From Flavobacteriales bacterium (GTDB lineage Bacteria > Bacteroidota > Bacteroidia > Flavobacteriales_D > Sanyastnellaceae): a stretch of 64,000 nt of DNA. This document shows positions 61,910 through 64,000 of this stretch, piece by piece. Location of the stretch: the NCBI GenBank assembly GCA_020437755.1, contig JAGQVX010000003.1, positions 1-64,000 on the forward strand, given 5' to 3'. Numbering within the stretch: position 1 is the first letter of the stretch; every line of letters starts with the position of its first letter. The notes beneath the pieces are model-generated. The model saw nothing but the letters and a program-made list of their open reading frames with translations. It did no database searches and was not told the origin of the DNA. The translations under genes were made by a program, and so were the position numbers.

Positions 61910-62806
61910 ATGAATCCGATTGTACAGGAAATCTTTAAGTATGTACTTGCTGCCATCTTTATTCTTCTGGGCTTTGCATTCCTCGGAATGTACCTGGGAG
62001 CATCAGAAATTGAAGCTCAGCCGAAAGGAATGCTTGTCGGCTCGCTATTCTTGCTTGTAGCAGGCATCTTGATTTTACCTTTTATCTCGGAACGCATCTC
62101 CGGAGGAGCCGCCAAAGCCATGTTGGTCGTTGGAGTCCTGGCCTCAGCCTATTTGGCGTATGCCGTATATGACTCCGTTACCAGCGAAATGACCTATCTC
62201 GAGACTCAGGAGCAGTACAATGCCCGCACCATTCAGCGTTTGGTAGATATTCGTGAAGCTGAAGAGGCCTACAACGACAAATACGGTCATTACACTAATA
62301 ACTTTGATGAACTCAAAACTTTTGTGCTTGAGCCAACTGTGGCTTTACCTTACCGCTCTGGTACCTTCCACGATTCATTACTTACAGACGGAGAACCTGA
62401 GGAATATTACCGTCGTGGCTTGGTAATCACCCGCGGTGAAGTGGATTCAGTCGCTTCTGTATTGGGAATGGCACCGGCCAAATTGGAAAAGCTAATTTCA
62501 GAAGATAAAGTAGGGTATAAAATTGTGGATACTACCTACGTTTCATTCTTCGAAAATCAGTGGGCAAACGAGATTCGTACCCGTAAAAAACTTCCCCCGA
62601 TTTCACTCGACTCTCTCGTTTATACTCCGGGTGGATATAAATTCCTCATCGATACCAGCTCCACCGAGATTGGTGGCGTGCGTGTGCCAACTATTGAAGT
62701 GAAAGACCCACATCCTTACGGACGTGATCATGCGTACCTGAAGAAGGATACGCTGATGTTCGGTTCCCTCATTGAAGCACACACCGATGGAAACTGGCGT
62801 GAGTAA
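61910..62806 (+). CDS. Membrane protein with three N-terminal helices and a soluble domain
   Basis: The 298-residue protein has three membrane segments (residues 8-30, 44-62 and 70-89), then a helical stretch (LETQEQYNARTIQRLVDIREAEEAYNDKYGHYTNNFDELK) reminiscent of the pilin/pseudopilin N-domain, and a mixed C-domain. No family is assigned. It overlaps the DUF3822 gene by 20 bp. The set with DUF3822 and rsmD appears in this order in many Bacteroidota, from memory. The helix AYLAYAVY is encoded by a mini-hairpin copy (62150-62164). Confidence 0.75.
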   Translation: MNPIVQEIFKYVLAAIFILLGFAFLGMYLGASEIEAQPKGMLVGSLFLLVAGILILPFISERISGGAAKAMLVVGVLASAYLAYAVYDSVTSEMTYLETQEQYNARTIQRLVDIREAEEAYNDKYGHYTNNFDELKTFVLEPTVALPYRSGTFHDSLLTDGEPEEYYRRGLVITRGEVDSVASVLGMAPAKLEKLISEDKVGYKIVDTTYVSFFENQWANEIRTRKKLPPISLDSLVYTPGGYKFLIDTSSTEIGGVRVPTIEVKDPHPYGRDHAYLKKDTLMFGSLIEAHTDGNWRE

Positions 62807-63641
62807 ATCCTCGGCCGAATTCCGGGATAAAACATATCAACTTTCTGAATCGAATGCCTGTCATCTGTCGGTGCAGGTAGATCGCGATGCCTTCAGCTAC
62901 TCCATAACCGAAGCCGATTCGGGTGTTGTGCGTGCCGTGTACCGTTATACGGGGGTGGGAAATCCACTGGAGTCCAGCTGGAAGGAGAGTCTCCGCGATA
63001 TTGAAGATCTTCAGCAGGAATACCGCAGCGCTGTCATCGCAGTGAATCACGTTCCCTTCGTACTACTGCCCGCCTCTCTGGATGAAGAAGTGGGGAGTGA
63101 GGAGGTGTTCAAAGCTAATTTTAACTCAGATCCGGCCAATCTGTGCACCGCAGTTGTGACCGAAGGAAAAATCAATATTGCCTTTGATATGCCGCCCGGA
63201 CTGGATGAGGAGTTTCATTTGAGACAACCCTATGCCATTGTGACCCATTCCGGAGCCATGATGATTCGGAGTATTCTGCAAAGACACCGATTTTCCAAAG
63301 GAACAACTTGTTATCTCAACATTACCGAAAGCGCAATGGAAGTGGTTGTACTGAAAGACAACCGACTGGAATTGTACAATTGGTTTCCTTATCTCACCCG
63401 AAATGATGTGTTGTACCATCTCGTGAATATTGCAAGTCAGTTGGGATTTGATCCCGGACTTACTCCTGTTCACATCACCGGTATCGTTGACTCGGGAGAC
63501 GAGACTTTTGAGCTGCTTAAGACCTATTGGCCCAAACTGAGTTTGCTCTATTCGCTGGACTCAGTGAAGCTTTCGCTTGGTTTGCATGGAGTACGTAAGC
63601 CCTATTTTTCATCATTGTTCAACTTGTTTGCATGCGTGTAA
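62787..63641 (+). CDS. DUF3822 family protein
   Basis: The 284-residue protein has an ASKHA-like pattern (LSVQVDRDAFSYSIT; CYLNITESAMEVVVLKDNRLELYNWF; VHITGIVDSGDETFELLK). DUF3822 proteins are Bacteroidota-specific, and their role is unknown; they are usually next to rsmD. The start at ATG 62787 is chosen over 62772. The stop overlaps the rsmD start region by 10 bp, so the two are coupled. Confidence 0.85.
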   Translation: METGVSKSSAEFRDKTYQLSESNACHLSVQVDRDAFSYSITEADSGVVRAVYRYTGVGNPLESSWKESLRDIEDLQQEYRSAVIAVNHVPFVLLPASLDEEVGSEEVFKANFNSDPANLCTAVVTEGKINIAFDMPPGLDEEFHLRQPYAIVTHSGAMMIRSILQRHRFSKGTTCYLNITESAMEVVVLKDNRLELYNWFPYLTRNDVLYHLVNIASQLGFDPGLTPVHITGIVDSGDETFELLKTYWPKLSLLYSLDSVKLSLGLHGVRKPYFSSLFNLFACV

Positions 63642-64000
63642 TAGGCGGACAACTCAGGGGACGAAGATTTACGCCGCCCAAGTCTTTTTCCGGTCGGCCT
63701 ACTACTGATTTTGCGCGGGAAAGCTTGTTCAATATCCTTCACCATCAAATGGATATGGAAGGCCTTAAAGTCCTGGATCTTTTCGGAGGCACAGGCTCTG
63801 TCACCTACGAATTTGCCTCCCGTGGGGCAGCTTCGGTGCTGAGTGTCGAGAAAGATCGAAAAGCCTCCCGCTTCATCAAGCAAACCATATCAGATTTTCA
63901 AATTGAAGATATCGCAGATGTCATTGCTGCCGATGTGTTCGGATTGATGGGAAACAATATTGGTAGCTACGATATTATTTTTGCAGATCCACCTTTTGAA
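63632..64000 (+). CDS. rsmD: 16S rRNA (guanine(966)-N(2))-methyltransferase, 5' part (runs off the window)
   Basis: RsmD methylates G966 of 16S rRNA using S-adenosylmethionine. The first 123 codons are visible, open to the right edge. They begin MRVIGGQLRGRRFTPPKSF and SGRPTTDFARESLFNIL, then the SAM-binding motif VLDLFGGTGSVTYEFASRGA and VEKDRKA. The catalytic DPPF tetrad is in IIFADPPFE at the edge. Identity is clear; the 3' part lies outside. Confidence 0.95.
   Translation, partial: MRVIGGQLRGRRFTPPKSFSGRPTTDFARESLFNILHHQMDMEGLKVLDLFGGTGSVTYEFASRGAASVLSVEKDRKASRFIKQTISDFQIEDIADVIAADVFGLMGNNIGSYDIIFADPPFE

Overview
The window reads as a chromosomal segment of a free-living, probably marine or aquatic member of the Bacteroidota (Flavobacteriia-like). 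The reasons are the promoters with a TAnnTTTG -7 box, secreted proteins ending in type IX secretion (T9SS) sorting domains, many short SPII lipoproteins, a DUF3822-rsmD pair, a PPK1-PPX pair, and a beta-glucan degradation locus. Genes are dense, on both strands, and no rRNA, tRNA, prophage or insertion sequence was seen. The left edge cuts valS and the right edge cuts rsmD.

Layout. 1-4.9 kb: valS (3' part), ppk1, ppx. 4.9-5.6 kb: a two-gene toxin-antitoxin module (DUF6364-like antitoxin, PIN toxin) with a well-formed promoter. 5.6-10.3 kb: leftward genes for a lipoprotein glycerophosphodiesterase, a TlpA-like thiol reductase, a MacB/FtsX permease and a serine protease. 10.5-18.1 kb: aconitase, L,D-transpeptidase, a GH16 lipoprotein, an outer-membrane barrel, pdeM, a MORN-like protein, an ECF sigma factor and its small membrane partner. 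18.1-25.8 kb: S41 protease, SGNH-like T9SS protein, NamZ-type muramidase, LolC/E-type permease, PLP beta-synthase with CBS domains. 25.8-46.3 kb: a carbohydrate locus. 46.3-51.2 kb: two divergent giant-repeat secreted proteins. 51.3-64 kb: rocD, acetyltransferases, ndk, icd, a beta-propeller lipoprotein, DinB, a Crp/Fnr regulator, a DUF4386 protein, a dockerin-tailed protein, a RecD2-like helicase, DUF3822 and rsmD.

The carbohydrate locus appears to run from polysaccharide to pyruvate. It has a Nudix-type regulator with a degraded Nudix box, a sodium/sugar symporter (with a frameshift), two outer-membrane barrels, two surface lipoproteins, a GH3, a T9SS carbohydrate-binding protein, a GH16, a clan-A glycosidase and a BadF-type sugar kinase. 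These are followed by zwf-pgl-edd-eda (Entner-Doudoroff) and a second, secreted GH16. No SusC/SusD pair is present. A 17-bp palindrome, ATTGT-N7-ACAAT, lies before zwf and three times between the divergent repeat proteins, with a near copy before the T9SS/GH16 genes. This suggests one regulon joins the repeat proteins to the glucan pathway.

The most unusual signal is a recurrent mini-hairpin, CATTTG-NN-GNAT-NN-C, in which the two variable stem positions always pair. I found 24 copies by eye in both coding and intergenic DNA and on both strands. A sister form has the loop CTTGT. A three-way-junction structure also sits in the gap upstream of ndk.
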